A stretch of DNA of 64,000 nucleotides from Rugamonas sp045984285. Lineage in GTDB: Bacteria; Pseudomonadota; Gammaproteobacteria; Burkholderiales; Burkholderiaceae_D. This document shows, piece by piece, positions 8,053 through 16,363 of the stretch (the first letter of the stretch is position 1; the number at the start of each line of letters is the position of its first letter). The stretch covers positions 62,001-126,000 of the forward strand of contig NZ_JBJQIK030000011.1 of the NCBI RefSeq assembly GCF_045984285.3, in the 5' to 3' direction. The notes below the pieces were generated by a model that did not search any database, had not been told where the DNA came from, and saw nothing but the letters and a program-made list of their open reading frames with translations. The position numbers and the translations under genes were made by a program.

Positions 8053-8886
8053 CTATTTCTGGCAGCTTACGCAGTAGAAGGTGGAGCGCTGCCCCTGCTT
8101 CACCTGGCGTACCGGATTGCCGCAGACACGGCACGGTACACCAGCGCGGTCGTACACGAAATACGATTGCTGGAAGTAGCCCGACTGGCCGTTCACGCTG
8201 ATGAAGTCGCGCAGCGTGCTGCCGCCCTGCACGATGGCTTCCGCCAGCACTTCACGGATGGCGGCGGCCAGCTTGTCGTAGCGCGCGCGGCTGATGCGGT
8301 TGGCCGGCGTGCGCGGATTGATCCCGGCGCGGAACAGGCTCTCCGAGCAGTAGATATTGCCCACCCCAACCACGATGTCGCCTGCCAGCAGCACCTGCTT
8401 GATGGCGGCGCTGCGCGTGCGCGATTCGCGGTACAGCAGCTCGCCGCTGAATTCGGCGCCCAGCGGTTCCACCCCGAGGCCGCGCAGCAGCACGTGTTCT
8501 TCCAGTTCGCCATCTTCGTTTGCGTGCCACAGCACGGCGCCGAAGCGGCGCGGATCCGTCATGCGCAGCACCTGCAGCCCGCCTGCATCCTCGACCACAA
8601 GATCGACGTGGTCATGCTTTTCGGCCGGTATGCCCGGCGGCAGCACGCGCAAGTGGCCGGACATGCCGAGGTGGACGATCAGCGTGCCATGTTCGAAATG
8701 AATCAGCAGGTATTTGCCGCGCCGTCCCGTGGCGCCGATGGTGCGACCCTTCAGCGCCGCCGGCAGCCCCGCCGGAAACGGCCAGCGCAGGCCGTCGCGG
8801 CGCAGCACCAGCTCGCGCACGGAACGGCCTTCGATATGGGGCGCAACGCCGCGCCGGGTGACTTCAACTTCTGGTAATTCTGGCAT
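8053..8886 (-). CDS. mutM: Formamidopyrimidine/8-oxoguanine DNA glycosylase MutM (Fpg)
   Basis: 277 residues from the ATG at 8886, which gives the diagnostic N-terminus MPELPEVEV (Pro2 nucleophile after Met removal, Glu3). A longer frame upstream exists but would bury this catalytic N-terminus and is rejected. H2TH region around YCSESLFRAGINP; the C-terminal zinc finger has C-x2-C (CRVC) and C-x2-C (CVSC) at the very end. It excises oxidised purines. First gene of the mutM-GTPase-mutY unit, divergent from the TPR lipoprotein gene with 76 bases between them. Confidence 0.95.
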   Translation of the reverse strand: MPELPEVEVTRRGVAPHIEGRSVRELVLRRDGLRWPFPAGLPAALKGRTIGATGRRGKYLLIHFEHGTLIVHLGMSGHLRVLPPGIPAEKHDHVDLVVEDAGGLQVLRMTDPRRFGAVLWHANEDGELEEHVLLRGLGVEPLGAEFSGELLYRESRTRSAAIKQVLLAGDIVVGVGNIYCSESLFRAGINPRTPANRISRARYDKLAAAIREVLAEAIVQGGSTLRDFISVNGQSGYFQQSYFVYDRAGVPCRVCGNPVRQVKQGQRSTFYCVSCQK

Positions 8887-8962
8887 GTGTGGCTCAGTGG
8901 GGACGCAAATGGCGGCTTGGCGTAGAATCAGGTCTTGAGCCGAACTTTGCAGGATCAAGCCC

Positions 8963-10753
8963 TTGAAAAACGCATTCGCCATTGTAACCCTGTCGGCCCT
9001 GCTGTCCGCGTGCGCTGTTGCGCCGCCAAAACAGAACGCGCCGGAAGCGCCTCCGGCCGAAACGCCGCCGGCCGCCGGCACGAATGCGGCAGATTCGCTC
9101 GCCGCCACCCTGCATCCGCAGGGCGAAACCCTGCCGCCGGTCGAACTGACCAGTGACCTGTTCTACAAACTGACCAAGGCGGAACTGGATTTCAAGCGCG
9201 GCCAGTGGCAAAGCGCCTACGTCAGCATGATGGTGCTGGCGCAGCAGACGCGCGATCCGCGCCTGGCGCGCCGCTCGGCCGAGATGGCGCTGGCCGCGAA
9301 GCAGGGCAATGAGGCGCTGGCCGCCATTCGCTTGTGGCGCGAACTGGCGCCGGACTCGGACGAAGCAGCGCAATACTTCCTCGGCTTCTCGGTGCTGGGC
9401 GACGACCTGGCCGAATCGGAAGCCGTGTTTGCCGAACGCCTGAAAGCCGCACCGGCCGTGGCGCGCGGCGTGGTGATGTTCCAGATGCAGCAGTTCCTGC
9501 TGCGCGCCCGCGACAAGGCGGCCGCCTTCGCGCTGATGGACCGCGTGGTGGCTCCCTACGGCAGCACGATGGAGGCGCACCTGGTGCTGGCGCAGGGCGC
9601 TTATGCGGCGGGCGACAACGAGCGCGCCGTGGCCGAGGCGCGCCGCGCGCTGGAGCTGCGTCCCGAATCCGAGCTGGCCGTGCTGACGATGGCGCAGGTA
9701 TTGCAGGACGTGGATGCGGCCAACCGCCTGTTTTCCGGCTTCCTGGAACGGAACCCGCATGCGAAGGAAGTGCGCGCCGCCTGGGCGCGCATGCTGGTGG
9801 AACAGAAGCAGTATGACAAGGCGCGCACGCAGTTCGAAACGCTGCTGAAGGAGCAGCCCGATAACGCGGGCACGCTGTACGCGCTGGGCATCATGTCCAT
9901 GCAGTCCGGCGACATGGCGCGCGCGGAAGACTATTTCAAGCGCTATGTGGCCGTGCTCGAAAAGAGCCCGGACGGCGAGCGCGATCCTTCCAAGGCGCTG
10001 CTGCTCCTGGCGCAGATTGCCGAAGAAAGGCGCGACCTCGATGGCGCGCTGGCCCTGATCGACCGCATCGACAGCGATGATGCGCGGCTCTGGTTCACGG
10101 CCCGCGTCAAGCGCGCCCATCTCATTGCGCGCAAGGGCAATACGGACGACGCCATCAAGCAGCTGCACGACATCACGGCGGCCGATCCTGCCGAACAGGC
10201 GGAATTGCTGCAGACCGAAGGCCAGCTGCTGCGCGATGCAGGCCGCAGCGGCGAAGCCTTCATGCTGCTGTCCGATGCTGTGGGCCGCTTCCCCGAAAGC
10301 CCCGACCTGCTGTACGACTTCGCGCTGGCGGCGGAAAAGATGGGCAAGACCGAGGAAATGGAGCAGGCCCTGCGCAAGGTGATGGCCGTGGTGCCGGACA
10401 ACCACCACGCCTACAACGCCCTGGGCTACTCGCTGGCGGAGCGGGGCGTGCGCCTGAACGAAGCCTATGAGCTGATCGACAAGGCGCTCAAGATGGCGCC
10501 GGGCGATCCCTACATCATGGACAGCATGGGCTGGGTACAGTTCCGCCTGGGCCGCCTGAAGGAAGCGGAAACCATGCTGCGCCAGGCCTACGCGCTGCGC
10601 AGCGACCCCGAAATTGCGGTGCACCTGGGCGAAGTGCTCTGGCACAAGGGCGACAAGGCCGGCGCCGAAAAACTGTGGCGCGAAGCGAGCGCAAAGGACC
10701 CGAAAAATGACGCGCTGCGCAGCACGCTGGCGCGCCTCAACACCAGCTTATGA
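8963..10753 (+). CDS. TPR-repeat lipoprotein upstream of lolB
   Basis: 596 residues. Starts at TTG 8963 with AGGA at 8951-8954; the resulting N-terminus is a lipoprotein signal peptide with lipobox LSAC (Cys17), followed by a Pro/Ala-rich linker and helical TPR repeats over most of residues 60-590. One clear unit is 'YALGIMSMQSGDMARAEDYF'. Probably a membrane-tethered scaffold facing the periplasm. Its 3' end overlaps lolB by ATGA. This gene order, TPR protein-lolB-ispE, is common in betaproteobacteria. The exact function is not established from sequence. Confidence 0.85.
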   Translation: MKNAFAIVTLSALLSACAVAPPKQNAPEAPPAETPPAAGTNAADSLAATLHPQGETLPPVELTSDLFYKLTKAELDFKRGQWQSAYVSMMVLAQQTRDPRLARRSAEMALAAKQGNEALAAIRLWRELAPDSDEAAQYFLGFSVLGDDLAESEAVFAERLKAAPAVARGVVMFQMQQFLLRARDKAAAFALMDRVVAPYGSTMEAHLVLAQGAYAAGDNERAVAEARRALELRPESELAVLTMAQVLQDVDAANRLFSGFLERNPHAKEVRAAWARMLVEQKQYDKARTQFETLLKEQPDNAGTLYALGIMSMQSGDMARAEDYFKRYVAVLEKSPDGERDPSKALLLLAQIAEERRDLDGALALIDRIDSDDARLWFTARVKRAHLIARKGNTDDAIKQLHDITAADPAEQAELLQTEGQLLRDAGRSGEAFMLLSDAVGRFPESPDLLYDFALAAEKMGKTEEMEQALRKVMAVVPDNHHAYNALGYSLAERGVRLNEAYELIDKALKMAPGDPYIMDSMGWVQFRLGRLKEAETMLRQAYALRSDPEIAVHLGEVLWHKGDKAGAEKLWREASAKDPKNDALRSTLARLNTSL

Positions 10754-11355
10754 TCAAACGACATCTCGCACTCATTCCATTCACTGCTGCGCTGCTGGCA
10801 GGCTGCGCCGCCACCGGCAGCAGCAACGGTCCCGTCTCCACTGCGCCGGTCGCAGCTTATAGCGAAGCCCTGTCGCTGAGCGGCAAAATGTCCGCCACCT
10901 ATACGCGCGACGGCACGCCCGGTTCCGTCACCGTGAACTTCGAGTGGCGCCAGACCGCCAGCCGCACCGATATCGAACTGTCCACCCCTCTCGGCAGCAC
11001 GGTCGCGAAAATCGCCGTCACGCCGGAAGAAGCGGTGCTGAGCGAAGGCGACAACAAGCCGCCGCGCCGCGCCGCCAGCATCGACGAGCTGAGTGCGCAG
11101 GCGCTGGGCTGGCCGCTGCCGGTATCCGGCCTGCGCGAATGGCTGCAGGGCCATGCCATCGATGCCAAAGGCCAGCGCTTCACGGCCAGCGCGGCCCACA
11201 GCACCGTCACCACGCAGGATGGCTGGCAACTGAGCTTCGTGTCCTGGCAGCCGGACAGCAATCCGCCGCGCCCGCGCCGCATCGACGCCGAGCGCGCCGC
11301 CAGCGGCCCCGTCTCCGACATCACGATCCGCGTCGTCATCGATGCCGCCAAATGA
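10750..11355 (+). CDS. lolB: Outer-membrane lipoprotein receptor LolB
   Basis: 201 residues. Lipoprotein signal peptide with lipobox LAGC (Cys19), then a LolA/LolB-type half-barrel; the family pattern SGKMSATYT...FEWRQ...DIELSTPLG is visible, along with the WLQG segment (LREWLQGH). LolB receives lipoproteins from periplasmic LolA and inserts them in the outer membrane. It overlaps the upstream TPR gene by 4 bases and ispE by 4 bases (ATGA both times), so translation of the three is coupled. Confidence 0.9.
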   Translation: MIKRHLALIPFTAALLAGCAATGSSNGPVSTAPVAAYSEALSLSGKMSATYTRDGTPGSVTVNFEWRQTASRTDIELSTPLGSTVAKIAVTPEEAVLSEGDNKPPRRAASIDELSAQALGWPLPVSGLREWLQGHAIDAKGQRFTASAAHSTVTTQDGWQLSFVSWQPDSNPPRPRRIDAERAASGPVSDITIRVVIDAAK

Positions 11356-12230
11356 CTAGCCTCAAGAACTGCCCGGCCCCGGCCAAACTCAATCTGTTCC
11401 TGCACGTCACCGGCCGCCGCGCCGACGGCTACCACCTGCTGCAGACCGCCTTCCAGCTGATCGACCGCAGCGACACCCTGCATTTCACCCTGCGTGAAGA
11501 CAGCCGGCTGCGGCGCGTGAACGAGGTGCCGGGCGTGCCGGAAGAGCAGGACCTGATCATCCGTGCCGCGAAGCTGCTGCAGGCCGAGGTGCAGCGCCGC
11601 ACGGGCCGGCTGCCGCCCGGCGTGGATATCGAAATCGACAAGATCCTGCCCATGGGCGGCGGGGTGGGCGGCGGCTCCTCGGACGCGGCCACCACGCTGA
11701 TGGCGCTGAACCGGCTGTGGAAGGCCGGACTGGACAAGCAGGAACTGATGGACCTCGGCCTGCCGCTCGGGGCGGACATTCCCTTCTTCATTTTCGGCGA
11801 AACCGCCTTCGCCGAAGGGGTGGGGGAGGCGCTGCAGCCGGTCGCCGGGCCGGAGGGCTGGTATGTGGTCATCGAGCCCGGCGTTGCCGTTCCGACAGCA
11901 AAAATTTTTACCTCCGAACATTTGACAAGAGACACCCCTGCCGTCATAATGTCGGACTTTTCCAGACACCTGCAGAGCTTCGGCAACGCAAAGGGTTTCG
12001 GGAAAAACGACTTGCAGCAGGTGGCCACCCGCCTGTTCCCGCCGGTAGCCGAGGCGGTAGAATGGCTGGGGGCTTACGGTGATGCCAGGATGACTGGCTC
12101 TGGTGCTTGCGTGTTCTGCGCCTTCGACAGCGAAGAACAGGCCGAAGCGGTACTGAAAAAAGTGCCTCCGGTCTGGACCGCATGGAAGGCCAAAGCACTG
12201 CCGAAGCATCCACTGGCCGGCATGTTGTAA
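11352..12230 (+). CDS. ispE: 4-diphosphocytidyl-2-C-methyl-D-erythritol kinase
   Basis: 292 residues from ATG 11352, which overlaps the lolB stop. N-terminal PAPAKLNLFLHVTGRRADGYH is typical of IspE (split here into PAPAKLNLFLHV and GRRADGYH); the GHMP-kinase ATP loop PMGGGVGGGSSDAAT lies at about residues 100-114; the C-terminal GHMP motif is MTGSGACVF. It phosphorylates CDP-ME in the non-mevalonate isoprenoid pathway. Last protein gene before the tRNA-Gln promoter. Confidence 0.95.
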   Translation: MTSLKNCPAPAKLNLFLHVTGRRADGYHLLQTAFQLIDRSDTLHFTLREDSRLRRVNEVPGVPEEQDLIIRAAKLLQAEVQRRTGRLPPGVDIEIDKILPMGGGVGGGSSDAATTLMALNRLWKAGLDKQELMDLGLPLGADIPFFIFGETAFAEGVGEALQPVAGPEGWYVVIEPGVAVPTAKIFTSEHLTRDTPAVIMSDFSRHLQSFGNAKGFGKNDLQQVATRLFPPVAEAVEWLGAYGDARMTGSGACVFCAFDSEEQAEAVLKKVPPVWTAWKAKALPKHPLAGML

Positions 12231-12243
12231 GGCGTAAAAAGAT

Positions 12244-12272
12244 TTGGCTTTGCGTTAGTTAGGCAGTATAAT
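12244..12272 (+). promoter_or_regulatory. Sigma-70 promoter for tRNA-Gln (and probably prs-rplY)
   Basis: -35 TTGGCT (12244-12249, 4 of 6 consensus), 17-base spacer, perfect -10 TATAAT (12267-12272). The tRNA starts 35 bases downstream of the -10. It lies directly after ispE in the 76-base gap. Confidence 0.75.
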
Positions 12273-12306
12273 ACTGGCCAATTGACGAAAAGCATGTCAG
12301 TTGCGT

Positions 12307-12383
12307 AGGGGAATCGCCAAGCTGGTTAAGGCACCGGATTTTGATTCCGGCATACCAAGGTTCGAATCCTTGTTCCCCTGCCA
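12307..12383 (+). tRNA. tRNA-Gln (anticodon TTG)
   Basis: 77 bases fold as a full cloverleaf. Acceptor AGGGGAA pairs with TTCCCCT; D arm GCC/GGC; anticodon stem CCGGA/TCCGG with loop TTTTGAT giving anticodon TTG; T arm CAAGG-TTCGAAT-CCTTG; discriminator G and encoded CCA at 12381-12383. The tRNA-Gln-prs arrangement is conserved in betaproteobacteria. Confidence 0.96.
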
Positions 12384-12500
12384 CCCGTTTTCTCTGGATC
12401 TGTCGAGCGATGCTGCTCCAGCCAGAGTAAAGCAAAGATGCTCCCGCCGCGCCGGGGCATCCTTTCAAAAGAATCATCAATTACCTTCTTGGGACTCCCA

Positions 12501-13451
12501 ATGGCTTACGAAAACCTGATGGTTTTTACCGGCAACGCTAACCCTGCGTTGGCAGAAGGGGTCGCAAAGAATCTCGGCATCCCACTCGGCAAAGCAGTCG
12601 TTTCGAAATTTTCGGACGGCGAAGTGATGGTCGAAATCAACGAAAACGTGCGTGGCAAAGACGTCTTCGTGCTGCAATCGACCTGCGCGCCGACCAATGA
12701 CAACCTGATGGAACTGATCCTGATGGTCGATGCCCTGAAACGTGCGTCCGCTGGCCGTATCACGGCTGCCATCCCTTATTTCGGTTACGCCCGTCAGGAC
12801 CGCCGCCCGCGCTCGGCGCGCGTGGCGATTTCGGCCAAGGTGATCGCGAACATGCTGGAAGAAGCCGGCGTGGAACGCGTGCTGATCATGGATCTGCACG
12901 CCGACCAGATCCAGGGCTTCTTCGACATTCCGGTCGATAATATTTATGCATCCCCGATCCTGCTGGGCGACCTGCAGAAGAAGGACTACCAGGACCTGCT
13001 GGTGGTGTCGCCCGACGTCGGCGGCGTGGTGCGCGCCCGTGCGCTGGCCAAGCGCCTCGGCTGCGACCTGGCCATTATCGACAAGCGCCGCCCGAAGGCC
13101 AATGTCTCCGAAGTGATGAACATTATCGGCGACGTTGAAGGCCGTAACTGCGTGATCATGGACGATATGGTCGATACGGCGGGCACGCTGGTAAAGGCAG
13201 CTGAAGTACTGAAAGAGCGCGGCGCCAAGAAAGTGATCGCGTATTGCACGCACGCCGTGCTGTCCGGTCCGGCGATCGAGCGCATCAGCGGTTCCTCGCT
13301 GGACGAGCTGGTAGTGACCGACACGATTCCGCTGTCCGACGCGGCCAAGGCTTGCGGCAAGATCCGCCAGCTGACCTGCGCGCCGCTGCTGGCCGAAACG
13401 TTCAAACGCATTATCAAGGGCGATTCCGTGATCTCCCTGTTCGTGGACTGA
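12501..13451 (+). CDS. prs: Ribose-phosphate pyrophosphokinase (PRPP synthase)
   Basis: 316 residues from ATG 12501 (MAYENLMVFTGNANP), the usual length for class I enzymes. Makes PRPP from ribose-5-phosphate and ATP for nucleotide, His and Trp synthesis. Motifs: FSDGE, the flexible loop YFGYARQDRR, DLHADQIQGFF, and the PRPP-binding VIMDDMVDTAGT. A frame extending further upstream is not needed. It probably shares the tRNA-Gln transcript. Confidence 0.96.
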   Translation: MAYENLMVFTGNANPALAEGVAKNLGIPLGKAVVSKFSDGEVMVEINENVRGKDVFVLQSTCAPTNDNLMELILMVDALKRASAGRITAAIPYFGYARQDRRPRSARVAISAKVIANMLEEAGVERVLIMDLHADQIQGFFDIPVDNIYASPILLGDLQKKDYQDLLVVSPDVGGVVRARALAKRLGCDLAIIDKRRPKANVSEVMNIIGDVEGRNCVIMDDMVDTAGTLVKAAEVLKERGAKKVIAYCTHAVLSGPAIERISGSSLDELVVTDTIPLSDAAKACGKIRQLTCAPLLAETFKRIIKGDSVISLFVD

Positions 13452-13472
13452 TCTCCCCGGATACAAGCATTC

Positions 13473-13525
13473 CGGCAGCGGGCGACCGCTGCCGATTTCG
13501 GAGCCTTCTGGTCGCGGAAGGCTTC
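13473..13525 (+). other. Two consecutive hairpins between prs and rplY
   Basis: Hairpin 1: CGGCAGCGG (13473-13481), loop GCGA (a GNRA tetraloop), CCGCTGCCG (13486-13494), a perfect 9-bp stem. Hairpin 2: AGCCTTC (13502-13508) with GAAGGCT (13517-13523), an 8-base loop, then a weak T-rich run. This could be an RNA processing or partial-termination site tuning prs versus rplY. Role inferred. Confidence 0.5.
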
Positions 13526-13570
13526 TTACTTTGCAGGGCTCTCAAGCCTTGCTTTATTTTGGAGTTCCAA

Positions 13571-14170
13571 ATGAAAGTTGTAGCCTTTAAACGTGAACTG
13601 CAGGGCACGGGTGCGAGCCGCCGCCTGCGTAATTCCGGCCAGACCCCTGGCATCATCTACGGTGGCACCGAAGCCCCTGTGACGATCGCACTGGACCACA
13701 ATGCACTGTTCCACGCGCTGAAAAAAGAAGCCTTCCACTCGTCCATCCTGGACCTGGAAATCGACGGCAAAGCACAGAAAGTGCTGCTGCGTGACTTCCA
13801 GATGCACGCATACAAGCAACTGGTGCTGCACGCTGACTTCCAGCGCGTTGACGCAAACCAGCCAGTGCACGTGAAAGTGGCGCTGCACTTCGAAAACGCT
13901 GACGTGTCCCCAGCAGTGAAACTGCACGGCGCCACCATCAGCCACGTGGCCAACGAGATCGAAATCTCCTGCCTGCCAGCCAAGCTGCCGGAATTCATCT
14001 CCGTCGACCTGTCGAAGATGGACGTCGGCACCTCCCTGCACGCTTCCGACCTGAAGCTGCCGGAAGGCGTGACCGTTGTAACCCACGGCACCAACGTGAC
14101 CATCGCTACCGCATCGGTACCGGCTGGCCAGGTGTCCGCTGACGCTGCAGCGACCGAAGAGAAGAAGTAA
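13571..14170 (+). CDS. rplY: 50S ribosomal protein L25/general stress protein Ctc
   Basis: 199 residues from ATG 13571 with GGAG at 13560-13563. The N-terminal L25 domain (about 1-92, binds 5S rRNA; VVAFKRELQGTGASRRLRNSGQ) is followed by a C-terminal TL5-type beta domain (about 95-180) and a Lys/Glu tail, the long form usual in betaproteobacteria. Ends 31 bases before an intrinsic terminator. Confidence 0.95.
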   Translation: MKVVAFKRELQGTGASRRLRNSGQTPGIIYGGTEAPVTIALDHNALFHALKKEAFHSSILDLEIDGKAQKVLLRDFQMHAYKQLVLHADFQRVDANQPVHVKVALHFENADVSPAVKLHGATISHVANEIEISCLPAKLPEFISVDLSKMDVGTSLHASDLKLPEGVTVVTHGTNVTIATASVPAGQVSADAAATEEKK

Positions 14171-14200
14171 TCGGCGGCGCCTCCTGGCGCTACCGCGAAA

Positions 14201-14229
14201 AACCCTGCCCGCAACGGCAGGGTTTTTTT
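14201..14229 (+). terminator. Intrinsic terminator after rplY
   Basis: AACCCTGCC (14201-14209), 6-base loop, GGCAGGGTT (14216-14224), followed by a run of T to 14229. Confidence 0.9.
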
Positions 14230-14260
14230 ATAATCAACGTTTTTTACCTGACAGCGCGCC

Positions 14261-14845
14261 ATGACCATCCGCCTGATCGTCGGCCTGGGCAATCCCGGTC
14301 CCGAATACGAACAAACCCGCCACAACGCAGGCTTCTGGCTGGTGGACAATCTCGCGCGCGGGCTGCCGGGCTGCTTCCTGCAGCGCGAAAGCCGCTTCAA
14401 CGCGCTGGCCGCCAAGGCCTCGATTGCCGGCAAGGAAGTGTGGCTGCTGGAGCCGCAGACCTATATGAACCGTTCCGGCCAGTCGGTGGGCGGCCTGGCG
14501 CGCTTCTTCAAGATCAATCCCGACGAAGTGCTGGTGGTGCACGACGAGCTGGACCTGCCGCCGGGCGCGGCCAAGCTGAAGAAGGGCGGCTCCTCGGGCG
14601 GCCACAACGGCCTGAAGGACATCACGGCGGCGCTGGGCACGCAGGACTACTGGCGCCTGCGGCTGGGCATCGGCCACCCGCGCACGCTGTACCTCACGCA
14701 GAACGTGGCCGACTTCGTGCTGCACCGTCCGCGCCGCGAAGAGCAGCTGCTGATCGACGAAGCCATCGAAAAATGCCTGAAGATCATCCCCCTGGTGGTC
14801 GAAGGCAAATTCCCCGCCGCCACCATGCAGCTCCACACACCATGA
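14261..14845 (+). CDS. pth: Peptidyl-tRNA hydrolase
   Basis: 194 residues. Releases peptides from drop-off peptidyl-tRNA. N-terminal VGLGNPGPEYEQTRHNAG with catalytic H21, then QTYMNRSG, HDELDLPPG and GGHNGLKD motifs. Its TGA stop (14843-14845) is the first three bases of a 61-base inverted repeat. Confidence 0.96.
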   Translation: MTIRLIVGLGNPGPEYEQTRHNAGFWLVDNLARGLPGCFLQRESRFNALAAKASIAGKEVWLLEPQTYMNRSGQSVGGLARFFKINPDEVLVVHDELDLPPGAAKLKKGGSSGGHNGLKDITAALGTQDYWRLRLGIGHPRTLYLTQNVADFVLHRPRREEQLLIDEAIEKCLKIIPLVVEGKFPAATMQLHTP

Positions 14846-14903
14846 CACCCTGGGGTCAGGCACCACCTGTCAGTGACAGAGGGGGCCTGACCCCAAGGTG
14901 TCA
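14843..14903. repeat. REP-like 61-base inverted repeat on the pth stop codon
   Basis: Two 30-base arms around a central G at 14873 match at 26 of 30 positions. The outer 19 bases (TGACACC/C/TGGGGTCAGGC with its partner ending at 14903) differ at one position only, and the inner CTGTCA-G-TGACAG is perfect. No T-tract follows, so it is not a classic terminator. Its TGGGGTCAGGC core resembles TGGGGACAGAC of the repeat at 53007. Confidence 0.8.
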
Positions 14904-14989
14904 GCGTCTGGACGGGTGGTTCTGGGGTACAATCTCGGTCTATTCGCTGCGAATTTGCGGCAACTTTATTTCTAACAAAGGTTTTCTCC

Positions 14990-16081
14990 ATGAGTCTCAA
15001 ATGCGGCATCGTCGGCCTGCCGAACGTCGGCAAGTCCACTCTCTTCAATGCGCTGACCAAGGCCGGCATTCCGGCTGAGAACTATCCGTTCTGCACCATC
15101 GAACCGAACGTCGGTGTCGTCGAGGTGCCGGATCCGCGCCTGAAGCAGCTGGCCGAGATCGTGAAGCCTGAGCGCATCGTCAATGCCATCGTGGAGTTCG
15201 TGGACATCGCCGGCCTGGTGGCGGGCGCCTCGCAGGGCGAAGGCCTGGGCAACCAGTTCCTGGCCCACATCCGCGAAACCGATGCCATCGTCAACGTGGT
15301 GCGCTGCTTCGAGGACGAGAACGTGATCCACGTGGCCGGCAAGGTCAGCCCGCTGGACGATATCGCCGTGATCCAGACCGAGCTGGCGCTGGCCGACATG
15401 GGCACCGTCGAGAAAACCATCCACCGCGAGCAGAAGAAGGCGCGCTCCGGCGACAAGGAAGCGCTGAAGCTGGTGACGCTGCTGGAGAAAGTGCTGCCGG
15501 CACTGAACGACGCCAAGCCGGTGCGCGCGCTGGGCCTGAGCGAGGAAGAAATGGCCCTGATCAAGCCGCTGTGCCTGATCACCGCCAAGCCTGCCATGTA
15601 TGTGGCGAACGTGTCCGATACCGGCTTCACCAACAACCCGCTGCTGGACCAGCTGACCGAGTACGCGAAATCGCAGAACGCGCCGATCGTCGCCATCTGC
15701 GCCGCCATCGAAGCGGAAATCGCCGACCTGGAAGAAGAGGACAAGGCCGCCTTCCTGCAGGATATGGGCATGGACGAGCCGGGCCTGGACCGCCTGATCC
15801 GCGCCGGCTTCAAGCTGCTCGGCCTGCAGACCTACTTCACCGCCGGCGTGAAGGAAGTGCGCGCCTGGACCATCCACATCGGCGACACCGCGCCGCAAGC
15901 GGCCGGCGTGATCCACACCGACTTCGAGCGCGGCTTCATCCGTGCCCAGACCATCGCCTTCGATGACTTCATCGCCTACAAGGGCGAGGCCGGCGCCAAG
16001 GAAGCGGGCAAGATGCGCGCCGAGGGCAAGGAATATGTGGTCAAGGATGGTGATGTGCTGAACTTCCTGTTCAACGTCTGA
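14990..16081 (+). CDS. ychF: Ribosome-binding ATPase YchF (OBG family)
   Basis: 363 residues. P-loop GLPNVGKS (residues 9-16), DIAGL switch II, and a non-canonical G4 (NVSD) that in this family favours ATP over GTP; C-terminal TGS-type domain with the family ending 'VKDGDVLNFLFNV'. Acts on ribosomes and in redox/stress responses. A pth-ychF order is typical. Candidate -10 TACAAT at 14928-14933 without a convincing -35. Confidence 0.96.
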   Translation: MSLKCGIVGLPNVGKSTLFNALTKAGIPAENYPFCTIEPNVGVVEVPDPRLKQLAEIVKPERIVNAIVEFVDIAGLVAGASQGEGLGNQFLAHIRETDAIVNVVRCFEDENVIHVAGKVSPLDDIAVIQTELALADMGTVEKTIHREQKKARSGDKEALKLVTLLEKVLPALNDAKPVRALGLSEEEMALIKPLCLITAKPAMYVANVSDTGFTNNPLLDQLTEYAKSQNAPIVAICAAIEAEIADLEEEDKAAFLQDMGMDEPGLDRLIRAGFKLLGLQTYFTAGVKEVRAWTIHIGDTAPQAAGVIHTDFERGFIRAQTIAFDDFIAYKGEAGAKEAGKMRAEGKEYVVKDGDVLNFLFNV

Positions 16082-16100
16082 GCTGTTGTATTGACGAGAG

Positions 16101-16127
16101 AAATCCCGCCTTGCGCGGGATTTTTTT
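16101..16127 (+). terminator. Intrinsic terminator after ychF
   Basis: AAATCCCGC (16101-16109), 5-base loop, GCGGGATTT (16115-16123), then T to 16127. It stands 19 bases after the ychF stop. Confidence 0.92.
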
Positions 16128-16133
16128 CCGGTG

Positions 16134-16202
16134 GCTCATGCGGTGGTGAGTGCTGCCGAATTGAGGCAGCTTGCCGCGGCCGACCTGCTACTGACGGCCT
16201 GA
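16134..16202 (+). pseudogene. Relic of the 3' end of an RTX gene
   Basis: Read in frame, this stretch gives AHAVVSAAELRQLAAADLL then LTA and a TGA stop. It matches the last residues of the intact RTX protein downstream (DAVVSAAELTQIATLTGVPAI then AAADLLLTA), apart from one 9-residue (27-base) gap and a few substitutions. In the intact gene the missing stretch is bounded by two ATTGC copies, so slippage between short direct repeats explains the gap. No RTX body precedes it: ychF and its terminator do. It is the scar of a second, upstream RTX copy that was lost. Confidence 0.75.
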
Positions 16203-16363
16203 ACAGATCTCGCGTCCTTGCAGAGGCCCGGGTTTCTTTGATTTGTCCCAGCTGCCGCTGGTGGGGGTTTTGTTCGACGCAACGTTTTTCGTGGGAATCG
16301 GAGAGTTTTCAGCCCGAAACTATGTGCTACTCTGGCTGGTTTAAATGATAAGACACGATTCCC

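Noticed and set aside
4903..8877. Very long plus-strand open frame opposite mutY, the GTPase and mutM
   Set aside because: Arg/His/Gln-rich translation with no domain; it is the antisense shadow of three well-supported genes in GC-rich DNA.
12384..12500. Terminator between tRNA-Gln and prs
   Set aside because: A GATGC/GCATC stem with a bulge exists near 12435-12460 but no T-tract follows; more likely a processing region.
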